From Selenomonadaceae bacterium (GTDB lineage Bacteria > Bacillota > Negativicutes > Selenomonadales > Selenomonadaceae): a stretch of 38,369 bases of DNA. Below, one piece after another: positions 6,685 to 16,446 of the stretch; within the stretch, counting starts at the first letter, position 1, and every line of letters begins with the position of its first letter. The position numbers and the translations under genes are program-made. The notes beneath the pieces are model-generated. The model saw nothing but the letters and a program-made list of their open reading frames with translations, did not search any database and was not told the origin of the DNA. Location: positions 1-38,369 of the forward strand of contig JAFWWC010000040.1 of assembly GCA_017518105.1 (NCBI GenBank), in the 5' to 3' direction.

Positions 6685-7743
6685 ATGACAACGTTACAAG
6701 AGGCAGTAAAGGCTTTCCCGCAAATGGAAGTATGGAACGACTCGTGCTCGTGCAAAGAGCTGACCTACGCTTTGGAGAATTGCGAGGCGTCCGGCGCGAC
6801 GACCAACCCCGCTATCGTCTTCAACGTCCTCAAGAAGGAATTGCCCGATTGGGAAGACACGATTAAGAAGATTATCGCGGACAACCCGACCTACACCGAA
6901 GACGATGTTGCATGGAAAACTATCGAGGCTCTCGGCTTGAAGGCGGCTAAGTTGCTTGAGCCGATGCACGAAAAGAATCACGGACAGCGCGGCAAGATTT
7001 CTTTCCAGGCGAACGCGAAGTTCTATCAGAATCCCGAAAAGCTCGTTGAGCACGCCTGCCAACTCGCAAGCCTTGCCCCGAACATTCAAATCAAAGCCCC
7101 CGCAAGCAAAGCCGGCATCGAGGCTTTCGAGGAAATGACCTATCGCGGAGTTTCAATCAATGCGACGGTGTCCTTCACGGTTCCGCAGGCTTTGGCAGTG
7201 GCTGAGGCAGTCGAACGTGGCTTAAAGCGTCGTGAGGCTGAAGGCAAAGATACTTCGTGGATGCACCCGGTCTGCACGATTATGGGCGGGCGCACTGATG
7301 ATTATCTCAAGGCGTATCTCAAGGGCAAAGATTATATCGTGCACCCCGAAGCTTTGGAGTGGGCTGGCGTCGCTGTCTTCAAGAACGCGTACAAGATTTA
7401 TAAGGAACGCGGCTATCGTACTAAATTGTTGTTTGCGGCTTATCGTAACCTGCACCACTTTGAACAGTTCATCGGCGGCGATGTTGTCCTCACGATTACC
7501 AGCGACTTCCAGAAGAAATACAACGGCACCAAGATTGAAATCAAAGAGCACATGAGCGAACCCGTTCCTCAGCAATGGCTTGATGAGCTGATGACGATTG
7601 ACGAATTCCGCCGCGCCTATGAACCCGACGGCATGAAGCCCGAAGAGTTCCAACACTATGGCGCGTTCCTGCGCACGATTAATCAGTTCCTCGGCAGCTA
7701 TGCAGGTCTCGTCGAACTCGTCCGCAAGTATATGATTGTCTGA
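6685..7743 (+). CDS. Transaldolase-family protein
   Basis: Encodes 352 residues starting at ATG 6685, eight bases after AAGGAG, which lies within the end of the aldolase gene. The transaldolase signature GATTNPAIV is at residues 37-45, and NIQIKAPAS holds the likely Schiff-base Lys137. SINATVSFTVPQ at 158-169 also fits. The family moves three-carbon units between sugar phosphates. Length and divergence from TalB suggest the separate subgroup often annotated only as 'transaldolase family'. Its place between the IolJ-like aldolase and iolC, in tight coupling, suggests it handles an inositol-derived sugar phosphate or channels triose phosphate. This is inference. Confidence 0.85.
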   Translation: MTTLQEAVKAFPQMEVWNDSCSCKELTYALENCEASGATTNPAIVFNVLKKELPDWEDTIKKIIADNPTYTEDDVAWKTIEALGLKAAKLLEPMHEKNHGQRGKISFQANAKFYQNPEKLVEHACQLASLAPNIQIKAPASKAGIEAFEEMTYRGVSINATVSFTVPQALAVAEAVERGLKRREAEGKDTSWMHPVCTIMGGRTDDYLKAYLKGKDYIVHPEALEWAGVAVFKNAYKIYKERGYRTKLLFAAYRNLHHFEQFIGGDVVLTITSDFQKKYNGTKIEIKEHMSEPVPQQWLDELMTIDEFRRAYEPDGMKPEEFQHYGAFLRTINQFLGSYAGLVELVRKYMIV

Positions 7744-7753
7744 TTAGGTTACG

Positions 7754-7781
7754 GGGAAAGGGGAGCTTGTTACCCTTTCCC
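7754..7781 (+). other. Intercistronic hairpin before iolC
   Basis: GGGAAAGGG at 7754-7762 pairs perfectly with CCCTTTCCC at 7773-7781 around a 10-base loop. It is followed by TTGTTTCC, not a full T run. It sits between the transaldolase-like gene and the iolC ribosome site (AAAGGAGA). Partial termination or mRNA processing between the two halves of the operon is likely. Confidence 0.7.
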
Positions 7782-7809
7782 TTGTTTCCGATAAAGGAGA
7801 GATTTTTTC

Positions 7810-8844
7810 ATGGCTCTCATCGATTTTGACCAGAAGAGGGAACGCGACGTAGTGATAATCGGGCGCGCAACTCTCGACTTCAACCCGAACGAAATTCATC
7901 GCACGCTAGACAAGGTTAAAACGTTCTCAATGTATTTGGGCGGCTCACCAGGCAATATCGCAGTCGGCTTGAATCAGCTCGGCAAGAAGGTTGGCTTTAT
8001 CGGTTGCGTATCAAATGACCAGTTCGGCGACTTCATCATAAATTTCTTTAAAGACCGCGGCATTGATACGACGCAAATGACTCGCGCTAAACACGGCGAA
8101 CGCATGGGCTTGACCTTCACCGAGATTAAAAGCGAAACTGAAAGCTCAATCCTCATGTACCGCGATAAAGTTGCCGACCTGCAGATTGCCCCTGAAGACG
8201 TCAGCGAAAATTATATCGCTGGCTCCAAAGCGTTAATCGTCTCCGGATTGGCATTAGCGGCGGCTCCCAGTCGCGAGGCTTGCTTGACGGCGGCTCAACA
8301 TGCCCGCATGCACGGCACCAAAATTATCTTCGACATTGATTACCGCCCTTATACGTGGCGTTCAAAAGAAGAAATCGCAATTTACTATTCGTTGATGGCA
8401 CGGCTTAGTGATGTGGTTATCGGCTCGCGTGATGAAGTCAATTTCGCGGAACTGTTGCCCGAAGACGCCGAGACCCCGCCCGACCATGAGATTGCCGAAA
8501 AATATTTGTCGTGGGGAAATAAAATCGTCGTCATCAAACACGGCAAGCGCGGCTCCGTTGCCTACACTGCAGACCGCCACGCTTACAAAGTCGAATCGTA
8601 TCACGTCAAGTTGTTAAAGAGTTTTGGCGGCGGCGACGCTTATGCCTCGGCTTTCGTGCATGGCTTGCTTGAAGGTTTGGAAGTCCCCGAAGCTCTGCGC
8701 CATGCGACGGCACATGCGGCAATGGTCGTGGCAAGCCACAGCTGCTCGGAGGCTATGCAGACCATTGACCAAATCGAAGCCTTCATCAAAGAACACGCCG
8801 CCGAAGAAGTCATCACCGAAATTGATTGGAAGACTAAAGTTTAG
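7810..8844 (+). CDS. iolC: 5-dehydro-2-deoxygluconokinase
   Basis: Encodes a 344-residue PfkB-family sugar kinase. The first family motif YLGGSPGNIAVGLNQLG is at residues 42-58. The second, SFGGGDAYASAF, holds the catalytic Asp and the anion hole. The N-terminus (RDVVIIGRATLDFNP) and overall length match IolC, which phosphorylates 2-deoxy-5-keto-D-gluconate with ATP. It lies directly upstream of iolB and iolD, in the usual inositol pathway neighbourhood. AAAGGAGA precedes the ATG. The order C-B-D-transporter-E supports the assignment. Confidence 0.93.
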   Translation: MALIDFDQKRERDVVIIGRATLDFNPNEIHRTLDKVKTFSMYLGGSPGNIAVGLNQLGKKVGFIGCVSNDQFGDFIINFFKDRGIDTTQMTRAKHGERMGLTFTEIKSETESSILMYRDKVADLQIAPEDVSENYIAGSKALIVSGLALAAAPSREACLTAAQHARMHGTKIIFDIDYRPYTWRSKEEIAIYYSLMARLSDVVIGSRDEVNFAELLPEDAETPPDHEIAEKYLSWGNKIVVIKHGKRGSVAYTADRHAYKVESYHVKLLKSFGGGDAYASAFVHGLLEGLEVPEALRHATAHAAMVVASHSCSEAMQTIDQIEAFIKEHAAEEVITEIDWKTKV

Positions 8845-8856
8845 GAGGGTCTCTGA

Positions 8857-9657
8857 ATGAAATTTGGAAGACTCGGAACCGAGTTAAAGCACGGCTACAA
8901 CGCAATGACTACCCGCGAAAGTGATATGCTAATGGACATCGGCTATCAAGTCATGGACGCGAACGAGGTCATTGAGCTTGAAGACCCGTATCAGGAAAGC
9001 GCGATTGTCATCTTGACGGGCGAAGTTGAAATCAGCTGGGACGACAAAAAGGAACTCATGCACCGTGAATCGCTCGTTGATGAAAATCCTTTCTGCTTGC
9101 AAGTGCCTCGTGCTAAAAAAGTTTGGATTAAGGCAAAAGTCGACAGCGAACTTTTGATTCAAAAGACAATGAACGACCGCGACTTTGCGCCGGTGTTCTA
9201 TCGTCCAGAGGACGTGCAATGCGACATTTTCGGCGCGGGACTTTGGAACGCAACCGCCGAGCGCACCGTTCGCACGATTTTTGATTACAGCAACGCTCCC
9301 TTCTCAAATCAAGTCAACGGCGAAGTTATTAACAGCCCAGGTCGTTGGTCGGGCTACATTCCGCACAATCATCCGCAACCCGAAGTCTATACTTACAAGT
9401 TTGATAAGCCGCAAGGATTCGGGGCGGCGTTTATCGGCGATAATGCGTTCAAAATTACGCACAACAGCTGGTCGGAAATCTCTGGCGGGCTTATGCATCC
9501 GCAAGTAACGGCTCCTGGCTATGCAATGTGGTATTCGTGGATGATTCGTCATCTGCCCGACGAGCAAGGCGGTCCTTGGAAGAAGACTCGCACCGACTTG
9601 CCCGAACATGTTTGGCTCCTTGACCCCAACGCCAAAATTTGGCAACCCAATCGCTAA
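8857..9657 (+). CDS. iolB: 5-deoxy-glucuronate isomerase
   Basis: Encodes 266 residues of the cupin-type IolB family. It converts 5-deoxy-glucuronate to 2-deoxy-5-keto-gluconate after the IolD step. The metal site is visible in [17 protein letters not shown] (two His and a Glu, around residues 165-181), with the later [13 protein letters not shown] also conserved. It starts 12 bases after iolC with AGGAGGG as ribosome site. Length agrees with the family. It acts in the cytosol. Confidence 0.93.
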   Translation: MKFGRLGTELKHGYNAMTTRESDMLMDIGYQVMDANEVIELEDPYQESAIVILTGEVEISWDDKKELMHRESLVDENPFCLQVPRAKKVWIKAKVDSELLIQKTMNDRDFAPVFYRPEDVQCDIFGAGLWNATAERTVRTIFDYSNAPFSNQVNGEVINSPGRWSGYIPHNHPQPEVYTYKFDKPQGFGAAFIGDNAFKITHNSWSEISGGLMHPQVTAPGYAMWYSWMIRHLPDEQGGPWKKTRTDLPEHVWLLDPNAKIWQPNR

Positions 9658-9673
9658 GGAGGATTTAAACCAA

Positions 9674-11620
9674 ATGGCTAAAACGATTAGACTTACTGTG
9701 GCTCAAGCCCTCGTCAAATTCCTCAATAATCAGTATATAGAATTCGACGGCAAAGAAAACAAAATGTTCGAGGGCATTTTCGGTATCTTCGGGCATGGCA
9801 ACGTTGTCGGCATGGGGCAGGCTCTCGAAGAGGACGCTGGCAATTTAATCATGCGCATGGGACGCAACGAACAGGGTATGGCTCATGCGGCTATGGGTTT
9901 CGCTAAGCAGAAACGCCGCAAACAAATGTACGCTTGCACGTCGTCTGTTGGTCCTGGCGCAATGAACATGGTTACTGCTGCCGCGACTGCTACCGCGAAC
10001 TGCATTCCCGTCCTTTTCCTGCCTGGCGATACTTATGCTGACCGTCAACCCGACCCCGTCCTTCAGCAAATGGAGCAACCCACGAACTTGGCTATCACTG
10101 CTAACGACGCCTTCAAAGCCGTTTGTAAGTATTGGGACAGAGTAACCCGCCCCGAAATTTTGATGACGGCTTGTATCAACGCAATGCGCGTTCTCGCTGA
10201 CCCCGCTGATACTGGCGCAGTCTGCATAGCCCTGCCGCAGGACGTTGAGGGCGAAGCTTACGATTATCCCGAATACTTCTTCCAAAAGCGCGTTCATCAT
10301 ATCGATAGGCAAGCCCCTGCCGCTCGCGCAATCAAGGCGGCTGTCGAACTCCTCAAGACTAAGAAAAAACCGCTCCTTATCTTCGGCGGCGGCGTGAAGT
10401 ATTCCGAGGCTGAAGAGTCCTTCCGCAAGTTCGCTGAGAAATTCAATATTCCGTTCGGCGAAACTCAAGCGGGCAAAGGCACGATTCTTTGGAATCACCC
10501 GCTGAACCTCGGCGGCGTCGGCGAAACGGGCGGTTGCGGTGCTAATGACATCGCGGCGGTTGCGGACGTTGTTATCGGCGTGGGCACTCGTTATACCGAC
10601 TTCACGACCTCTTCAAAATGGATATTCCACAATCCCGAAGTCCAATTCATCAATATCAACGTCTCGAAGTTCCACGCTTACAAGCTCGACGGTTTGCAAA
10701 TCGTAGCCGACGCTCAAGCGGGTATTGATGCCTTGAGTGCTGAACTTGAGAAGACCGATTGGAAAGTTTCCGACGAGTACAAAGCAGAAGTCAAAGCCTC
10801 CAAAGAAAAATACGACGCAGAAGTTGACCGCGTTTATCATGTCGAGTACACGGGCAAAGATTTCGTTCCGGAAGTCGTCGACGGTTTGGATTTCGCCAAA
10901 GTCAGCGAGGAATTCATCAAGCTTACTGGCTCCAGCTTGCCGCAATGTCGTGCGCTCGGCATCGTCAACGAGACTATCGACGAGAACGCGATTATGGTTG
11001 CGGCGTCTGGTTCGATTCCTGGCGACGTTCAGCGCGTGTGGCGTGCAAAATCCGTTGGCGGCTATCATGTCGAATACGGCTTTTCTTGCATGGGCTACGA
11101 AGTCAACGCGGCATTGGGCGTCAAGCTCGCCGAGCCTGACCGCGAAGTTTATGCTATGGTCGGCGACGCGGCTTATATGATGCTCCATTCCGAATTGCCG
11201 CAGTCGATTGCTGAGGGTGTCAAGATTAACGTCATTCTCTTCGACAACATGACCAACGGTTGCATTAACAATCTTGAAATCGGACACGGGCAAGGTAGTT
11301 ACGGTACTGAATTCCGTTTCCGCACGGCGACTGGTCTTGACGGCGGCTTTGTCCCGATTGATTTCGCGATGAACGCCCGCTCCTATGGTTGCGTTGCTTA
11401 CACCGTCCACACTGCCGACGAACTCAAAGCGGCTATCGAAGATGCTAAAAAGCAGAAGGTCTCCACGCTGATTGATGTTAAGGTTCTGCCCAAGACGATG
11501 GTTCACGGCTACGGCGACTGGTGGCGCGTGGGTGTCGCTCAAGTCTCCAAGTCCGAGAAGATTCACAAAATCTATACGGAGCTTATGGCTCCCAACCTCG
11601 CGGCGGCTCGCAAGTATTGA
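9674..11620 (+). CDS. iolD: 3D-(3,5/4)-trihydroxycyclohexane-1,2-dione hydrolase
   Basis: Encodes a 648-residue thiamine-diphosphate enzyme that opens the ring of the diketone made by IolE. The N-terminal domain has the catalytic Glu in [19 protein letters not shown], and the C-terminal domain the cofactor motif GDAAYMM with [11 protein letters not shown] downstream. The middle domain has [12 protein letters not shown]. The start ATG 9674 follows AAGGAGG, which overlaps the iolB stop region. Length matches B. subtilis IolD (about 640). It is the most diagnostic gene of the inositol pathway here. Confidence 0.95.
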   Translation: MAKTIRLTVAQALVKFLNNQYIEFDGKENKMFEGIFGIFGHGNVVGMGQALEEDAGNLIMRMGRNEQGMAHAAMGFAKQKRRKQMYACTSSVGPGAMNMVTAAATATANCIPVLFLPGDTYADRQPDPVLQQMEQPTNLAITANDAFKAVCKYWDRVTRPEILMTACINAMRVLADPADTGAVCIALPQDVEGEAYDYPEYFFQKRVHHIDRQAPAARAIKAAVELLKTKKKPLLIFGGGVKYSEAEESFRKFAEKFNIPFGETQAGKGTILWNHPLNLGGVGETGGCGANDIAAVADVVIGVGTRYTDFTTSSKWIFHNPEVQFININVSKFHAYKLDGLQIVADAQAGIDALSAELEKTDWKVSDEYKAEVKASKEKYDAEVDRVYHVEYTGKDFVPEVVDGLDFAKVSEEFIKLTGSSLPQCRALGIVNETIDENAIMVAASGSIPGDVQRVWRAKSVGGYHVEYGFSCMGYEVNAALGVKLAEPDREVYAMVGDAAYMMLHSELPQSIAEGVKINVILFDNMTNGCINNLEIGHGQGSYGTEFRFRTATGLDGGFVPIDFAMNARSYGCVAYTVHTADELKAAIEDAKKQKVSTLIDVKVLPKTMVHGYGDWWRVGVAQVSKSEKIHKIYTELMAPNLAAARKY

Positions 11621-11708
11621 TTACAAGGGTTCAGCCCTAAGATATAAAGCCATTTGTTGGATTAGGGTACAAATATAAAGCTCATTGAAATGTGAGGGGG
11701 TACAACAA

Positions 11709-13100
11709 ATGGCTCAGGGTATTTCTCATGAAACCTACTTGCGCCGAGTTATGATCGTCTCGACGTTCGGCGGGTTGCTCTTTGGTTACGACACGGGCGT
11801 TATCAACGGTGCACTTGCCTTTATGGCGATGCCTGACCAGCTGAACTTAACGCCGGCTATGGAAGGTCTGGTCGCTAGCGGTCTGTTGGCGGGCGCGGCA
11901 ATCGGTTCGTTTATGGGCGGGCGCATTGCTGACACTGCCGGGCGTCGCAAGATGATTATTTACTTGGCATTTATCTTTTTCTTCGCGGCGAACGGTTGCG
12001 CACTCTCGCCCAACGCTGAAGTTCTTATCTTCTGCCGCTTCGTTTTAGGTCTTGCAGTCGGTGGCGCGTCGGTTACGGTTCCCGCCTTCCTGGCTGAAAT
12101 GGCTCCTGCAGAACGACGCGGGCGCATGGTTACTCAAAACGAATTGATGATTGTTACTGGTCAGTTGCTCGCGTTCGTCGTCAATGCGGCTATGGGTGTT
12201 ACCTTTGGATCGACGGGCGGCATTTGGCGTTACATGTTGGCTATCGCGTCGACTCCGGCTGTTGTCCTGTGGCTCGGCATGTTGAGCGTCCCTGAATCTC
12301 CGCGTTGGTTAATCGTTCAAGGTCGCATTGGTGAGGCTCTCGAAGTCCTCAAAAAGATTCGTGAAGAAAAACGCGCTCAAAAAGAGCTTGACGAAATCAA
12401 AGAGACCATCGCCCTTGAAAGTTCCGTTCAGCAAGCAACTTATTCTGACCTCGCGGTTCCGTGGGTTCGTCGTATCGTCTTCATCGCAATGGGCGTTGCA
12501 ATCTGTCAGCAAATCTCCGGCGTCAACTCGATTATGTACTACGGCACGCAAATTTTGACGGAAGCGGGTTTTTCGACTCAAGCGGCTTTGATTGGTAACA
12601 TTGCTAACGGCGTTATCTCTGTTAGTGCTACGTTCTTTGGAATTTGGATGATGGGTCGGCATGGTCGTCGCCCGCTGATTATGACGGGGCAAATCGGAAC
12701 TATGGCTTGCTTGTGTGCAATCGGTATCGTCTCCAATGTCTTTGAAGGTTCATCTGCTCTGCCTTACGTCGTCTTGTGCTTAACTGTCACGTTCCTTTTC
12801 TTCCAACAAGGCTTCTTGTCTCCAGTTACGTGGCTTTTGCTCAGTGAGCTGTTCCCCGTCAGACTTCGCGGCATGGGCATGGGTTGCGCAGTTCTGTGCT
12901 TGTGGGTTACTAACTTCTTTATCGGCTTCTTCTTCCCGCAACTGCTCTTCAGCTTCGGTCTTTCGGCAACGTTCTTTATCTTTGCTGGCGTCGGCTTACT
13001 CGGCTTGCTGTTTGTTATCAAGTTCGTTCCTGAAACTCGCGGTCGTTCCCTTGAGCAAATCGAGCGCGACTTCCGCAACTACGACAAAGTTAATGCTTAA
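11709..13100 (+). CDS. iolT: MFS sugar-porter family transporter, probable myo-inositol uptake
   Basis: Encodes a 463-residue inner-membrane proton symporter with about 12 hydrophobic segments. Sugar-porter signatures are GGLLFGYDTGVINGAL near residue 20, GGRIADTAGRRKM near 75, VPESPRWL near 200, GRHGRRPL near 325 and a late VPETRGRSLEQIE. These match IolT-type inositol transporters, though hexoses or other polyols cannot be excluded by sequence. Placement between iolD and iolE supports inositol. The start ATG 11709 follows GAGGGGG; the gap after iolD is 88 bases and contains a small AGGG/CCCT hairpin. Confidence 0.85.
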   Translation: MAQGISHETYLRRVMIVSTFGGLLFGYDTGVINGALAFMAMPDQLNLTPAMEGLVASGLLAGAAIGSFMGGRIADTAGRRKMIIYLAFIFFFAANGCALSPNAEVLIFCRFVLGLAVGGASVTVPAFLAEMAPAERRGRMVTQNELMIVTGQLLAFVVNAAMGVTFGSTGGIWRYMLAIASTPAVVLWLGMLSVPESPRWLIVQGRIGEALEVLKKIREEKRAQKELDEIKETIALESSVQQATYSDLAVPWVRRIVFIAMGVAICQQISGVNSIMYYGTQILTEAGFSTQAALIGNIANGVISVSATFFGIWMMGRHGRRPLIMTGQIGTMACLCAIGIVSNVFEGSSALPYVVLCLTVTFLFFQQGFLSPVTWLLLSELFPVRLRGMGMGCAVLCLWVTNFFIGFFFPQLLFSFGLSATFFIFAGVGLLGLLFVIKFVPETRGRSLEQIERDFRNYDKVNA

Positions 13101-13133
13101 TTCATGGTAAAAAATTTTTTAGGAGGGTTTTGA

Positions 13134-14021
13134 ATGGCTAAAATTAAACTCGGCATCGCCCCGATTGCTTGGACTAACGACGATATGCCCGACCTCGGCA
13201 AGGAAAACACTTTTGAACAATGCGTCAGCGAAATGGCTCTAGCGGGCTTCACTGGTTGCGAAGTCGGCGGCAAATATCCCAAAGATACTAACGTCCTCAA
13301 AAAGGCTCTCGACCTTCGTGGCATGAGCATTGCTTCCGCCTGGTTTAGTTCCTTTCTTCTGACGCAACCTTATGAGCAAGTCGAAAAAGATTTCATTGCG
13401 CACTGCGAATTCCTGCACACCATGGGCGCGAAGTTCTGCAACGTCGCTGAACAGGGCAACAGCATTCAAGGCAAGTTCGATAAGGCTGTTTTCGCCGATA
13501 AACCTTACAACACCGAAGAGCAATGGAAACTTTTGACGGAAGGTCTTAACAAACTCGGAGCCGTCGCTAAGAAAATCGGCTTGACGATGACTTATCATCA
13601 CCACATGGGCACGGGCGTCCAGACTGCTGAAGAAATCGATAGGCTTATGGCTGAAACCGACCCCGAACTCGTCTGGCTCCTCTATGATACCGGTCATCTC
13701 GTCTGCTCTGGCGAAGATTATCTTGCTATCCTCAAAAAATATCTCCCGCGCATTCGTCACATTCACCTTAAAGACGTTCGCATGGAAGTCCGCAACCGCG
13801 TCAAAGCCGAGAACATGTGTTTCCTTGACGGCGTGCGCGCTGGCATGTTCACTGTTCCTGGCGATGGCGATGTTGACTTTGAACCAATCTTTGACATTGT
13901 GAACGCAAGCGACTATGACGGCTGGTATATCGTAGAGGCTGAACAAGACCCCGCTAAGGCTAATCCGCTCGAATACGCTATCAAAGCCCGCAAGTACATT
14001 CGCGATAAAGCTCACATCTAA
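13134..14021 (+). CDS. iolE: Myo-inosose-2 dehydratase
   Basis: Encodes 295 residues of the xylose-isomerase-like TIM-barrel family and matches IolE. It dehydrates 2-keto-myo-inositol to the trihydroxycyclohexane-dione used by IolD. Typical segments are KLGIAPIAWTNDDMPDLG at the N-terminus, TYHHHMGTGVQT, LLYDTGH, RHIHLKDVR, and VPGDGDVDF near the end. ATG 13134 follows TAGGAGGG by about eight bases. It is the last gene of the operon and is followed at once by a terminator. Confidence 0.93.
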   Translation: MAKIKLGIAPIAWTNDDMPDLGKENTFEQCVSEMALAGFTGCEVGGKYPKDTNVLKKALDLRGMSIASAWFSSFLLTQPYEQVEKDFIAHCEFLHTMGAKFCNVAEQGNSIQGKFDKAVFADKPYNTEEQWKLLTEGLNKLGAVAKKIGLTMTYHHHMGTGVQTAEEIDRLMAETDPELVWLLYDTGHLVCSGEDYLAILKKYLPRIRHIHLKDVRMEVRNRVKAENMCFLDGVRAGMFTVPGDGDVDFEPIFDIVNASDYDGWYIVEAEQDPAKANPLEYAIKARKYIRDKAHI

Positions 14022-14042
14022 AAATTTCACTCGACAAGCAAA

Positions 14043-14078
14043 AACGGTGCGTCGAATTTCCCGACGCGCTGTTTTTTT
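14043..14078 (+). terminator. Terminator of the inositol operon
   Basis: The stem ACGGTGCGTCG / CGACGCGCTGT surrounds a short AATTTCC loop and is followed by seven T. It separates the inositol operon from the dynamin operon promoter ten bases later. Confidence 0.85.
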
Positions 14079-14087
14079 GTTGCTACT

Positions 14088-14115
14088 TTGACACGCTAAA
14101 AATCATCGCTATAAT
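14088..14115 (+). promoter_or_regulatory. Promoter of the dynamin operon
   Basis: TTGACA at 14088-14093, 16-base spacer, TATAAT at 14110-14115: both hexamers match the sigma-70 consensus. It is 31 bases before the first dynamin start and right after a strong terminator, so this operon is transcribed independently. Confidence 0.85.
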
Positions 14116-14145
14116 TACGGCACGAAATGGATTGGAGGAAAAATT

Positions 14146-16446
14146 ATGGGACGTTCATTGAAAGATTTCTTCTCTGGGGTACTCGGCAAGATTGAGCGAG
14201 AAACGAAATTGGGAGCCATACAAGGCTTTTCCGAAGAGCTGGAAGGCTTTAAGCAGAGAATAAACGACGACTTCTTCCGGCTAGCGGTCATTGGGGAATT
14301 CAGTTCGGGCAAATCCACTTTTATAAACGCGCTCCTAGGCAGAGATATTCTAAGCCATGCGACTAAAGAAACGACAGCGGTTTTGACGAGAATCATAAAC
14401 GTAGCCGAGGACGACCCGCGCAAAGGTTCGGCGGTTGCGTTCATGAAGTCGGGCGAAAGATTGTCAATCCGAAATTTCGACGAGCTAAAGGATTACACGA
14501 CGGCAGTTAGCACAAAGTATCGCGTGGCTCAAGATATAAACGTCGTAGAAATTTATATGCCGCTCCTGCACGTCACGCGCCCGCTTATGATAATGGATAC
14601 GCCGGGGCTGAACGGAATAGCCGAAGGGCATCTGGAGCAAACAAAGGAGATAGTAAAGAAGGCGCATGCGTGCATTTACCTGATACAACAACGCGGGCTG
14701 ACAAAAGATGATTTGGAATTTCTACGCGAGAACCTTGCGCCTTATCAGCAACGATTTATCTTCGTGCAGAATTTCATTGACGAATTCAATTCCATGGAGG
14801 AGGAGCGGCTGGACGACAGGATAGATTCTTTACGCAAGACTTTATCGGAAAAAGTTTTTGGCGAGTCGTCGGGGCATGTGTTTTATATTTGCGGAGTCTC
14901 GGCGTTGCAGGAGCTGGTATCCCGCGACAAGACGATAAAGCGGCTGTACGCGACTGACACCAGAGATTTGACTGACAAGGACAGGCGACGCCTTGCCAGC
15001 ACGTCGAACTTTGAATCTTTCCGTAGCATATTAGAGGAAAAATTTTCCGAGCAAAATCTGGATGACATTCAATATCGCGATACGGCGGTTGCGATTCTTC
15101 TTTGGACGAGAGGTCTGTTGCAAAAAATTTCTCGGCGGCTTGTTGAAGATGAGGAAGTTTACAAGACGAGTCGCGAGAGAAATGCGGCGGAAAGAATTGA
15201 GCGGCTGATTAAAAGAATTGGCGACCGGTGGCAGGATAATCTTATGGCAATACGCGGCTTTATTTCCGGCGAGATTAGAAAGCTCAATAAGGAACTCGAC
15301 AGGATAATTGCGGATGCCGTTGCCGAGACTGAACAGCGGCTCAATCGGGAGATAAATGATTGCTCGAAGCCCGAAGAGGTCGACCGCCTGCGCGACGTTC
15401 TTAAGCAAAAGATTCCGCGTGAATATCAACGAATCGGCGGTAATGCGATTGACTACTGCAAGATTTCTTTTCAGGGTTTATATCAGCTGGTAATGGAGCG
15501 GGTCGAGGAATACAGCGGCATTCGTTCGGTTCAGTCGGGCGAAGGTTTTCAGTTAGGGGCGTTGCCGACTCAGCAAAGGCAATTTCAGAGCGAAAACGAC
15601 CTTGAACGTACAAGGGCTGAGCGTGCCGCAATACAGTCGAAACTTTCTGGGGAGCGCGAGACTTTGCAAAGGGCTAATTCAAACGTTCGCAGTCAGGAAA
15701 GCACCGTTAATGGCTTAAGCTATGACGTGAACAACACCCAACAGCGAATCAGTCAAAAGCAAAACGAAATCCGTCGCATGGGTTCGCGTCCCGAAGAAAA
15801 AGTTTGGTATGAAGATGTAGCCGTAGAGCGCGGAGGGTTCTTCGGTTCGATAATGGATATTTTCTCAACGAAGTACGAATCACAGGAGCGACGCGACGAC
15901 AGCGCGGGCGAAGCTTGGGATAGCGAACGTCGACGCCTGCAGACGCAACAGAATTCCCTTTCGCAACAGCTGGACGACACGCGCCGCAAAAAGCAGGCTG
16001 CACAAAGTATTTTGGACAGGTATCGGCAGAATGCAAAAGACAGCGCGGAAAGAGTTCGGCAAATGGAAGAGCGGCTCAATCGGCTTGCTGAACAGGAAAG
16101 ACTTGATAGGATTCGGCTTGAAAAGGAAAAGACGCTAGCCAAAGAAAATTACGTCCGAATGTGCAAGAATCAACTGCGCGAAGAGGTCACAAAATATTTT
16201 CGCGGCGACGACGGGGCAAGCAAGCAACTTTCTGATGAACTTCGGAGAGGCACGGCGGAGGGCGAACAGAAACTTGCCAGCGAGGCTGAAAGAGAATTTA
16301 ATCGTAGCGTCGAACGGAAGCTTGCCGAACTCGAACAGGCGCGGCAGGGAAATATGTCGGTCTTGCAGAAAAAAATTGCGGGCATGGAGCAAACCAGACA
16401 GAATCTTGAACGATACGCAGGAGAAATGGAGGAACAGTTAGCATGA
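14146..16446 (+). CDS. Bacterial dynamin-like GTPase 1 (766 aa)
   Basis: Encodes a large GTPase of the bacterial dynamin family. The G domain has the P-loop GEFSSGKST (residues 50-58), switch-I KETTAV (74-79) and DTPG (151-154). The G4 element is non-standard: the strand FIFVQNFIDEF (203-213) has N208 and D211 but no N/TKxD. A long helical stalk follows, with coiled coils at about 481-545 and 590-660. Between them lies a hydrophobic hairpin, VERGGFFGSIMDIFSTKY (559-576), as expected for the membrane-contacting paddle tip. Bacterial dynamins bend, fuse or protect membranes. ATG 14146 follows GGAGG. Its last bases overlap the next dynamin (ATGA). Confidence 0.88.
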   Translation: MGRSLKDFFSGVLGKIERETKLGAIQGFSEELEGFKQRINDDFFRLAVIGEFSSGKSTFINALLGRDILSHATKETTAVLTRIINVAEDDPRKGSAVAFMKSGERLSIRNFDELKDYTTAVSTKYRVAQDINVVEIYMPLLHVTRPLMIMDTPGLNGIAEGHLEQTKEIVKKAHACIYLIQQRGLTKDDLEFLRENLAPYQQRFIFVQNFIDEFNSMEEERLDDRIDSLRKTLSEKVFGESSGHVFYICGVSALQELVSRDKTIKRLYATDTRDLTDKDRRRLASTSNFESFRSILEEKFSEQNLDDIQYRDTAVAILLWTRGLLQKISRRLVEDEEVYKTSRERNAAERIERLIKRIGDRWQDNLMAIRGFISGEIRKLNKELDRIIADAVAETEQRLNREINDCSKPEEVDRLRDVLKQKIPREYQRIGGNAIDYCKISFQGLYQLVMERVEEYSGIRSVQSGEGFQLGALPTQQRQFQSENDLERTRAERAAIQSKLSGERETLQRANSNVRSQESTVNGLSYDVNNTQQRISQKQNEIRRMGSRPEEKVWYEDVAVERGGFFGSIMDIFSTKYESQERRDDSAGEAWDSERRRLQTQQNSLSQQLDDTRRKKQAAQSILDRYRQNAKDSAERVRQMEERLNRLAEQERLDRIRLEKEKTLAKENYVRMCKNQLREEVTKYFRGDDGASKQLSDELRRGTAEGEQKLASEAEREFNRSVERKLAELEQARQGNMSVLQKKIAGMEQTRQNLERYAGEMEEQLA

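Noticed and set aside
10613..11566. 317-codon open frame on the minus strand
   Set aside because: It is antisense to the well-supported iolD, has no ribosome site or family features, and arises from codon bias of the real gene.
11621..11708. Possible internal promoter before the inositol transporter (TATAAA near 11673)
   Set aside because: No -35 hexamer fits at 16-18 bases; the repeated ATATAAAGC is AT-rich sequence of unclear meaning.
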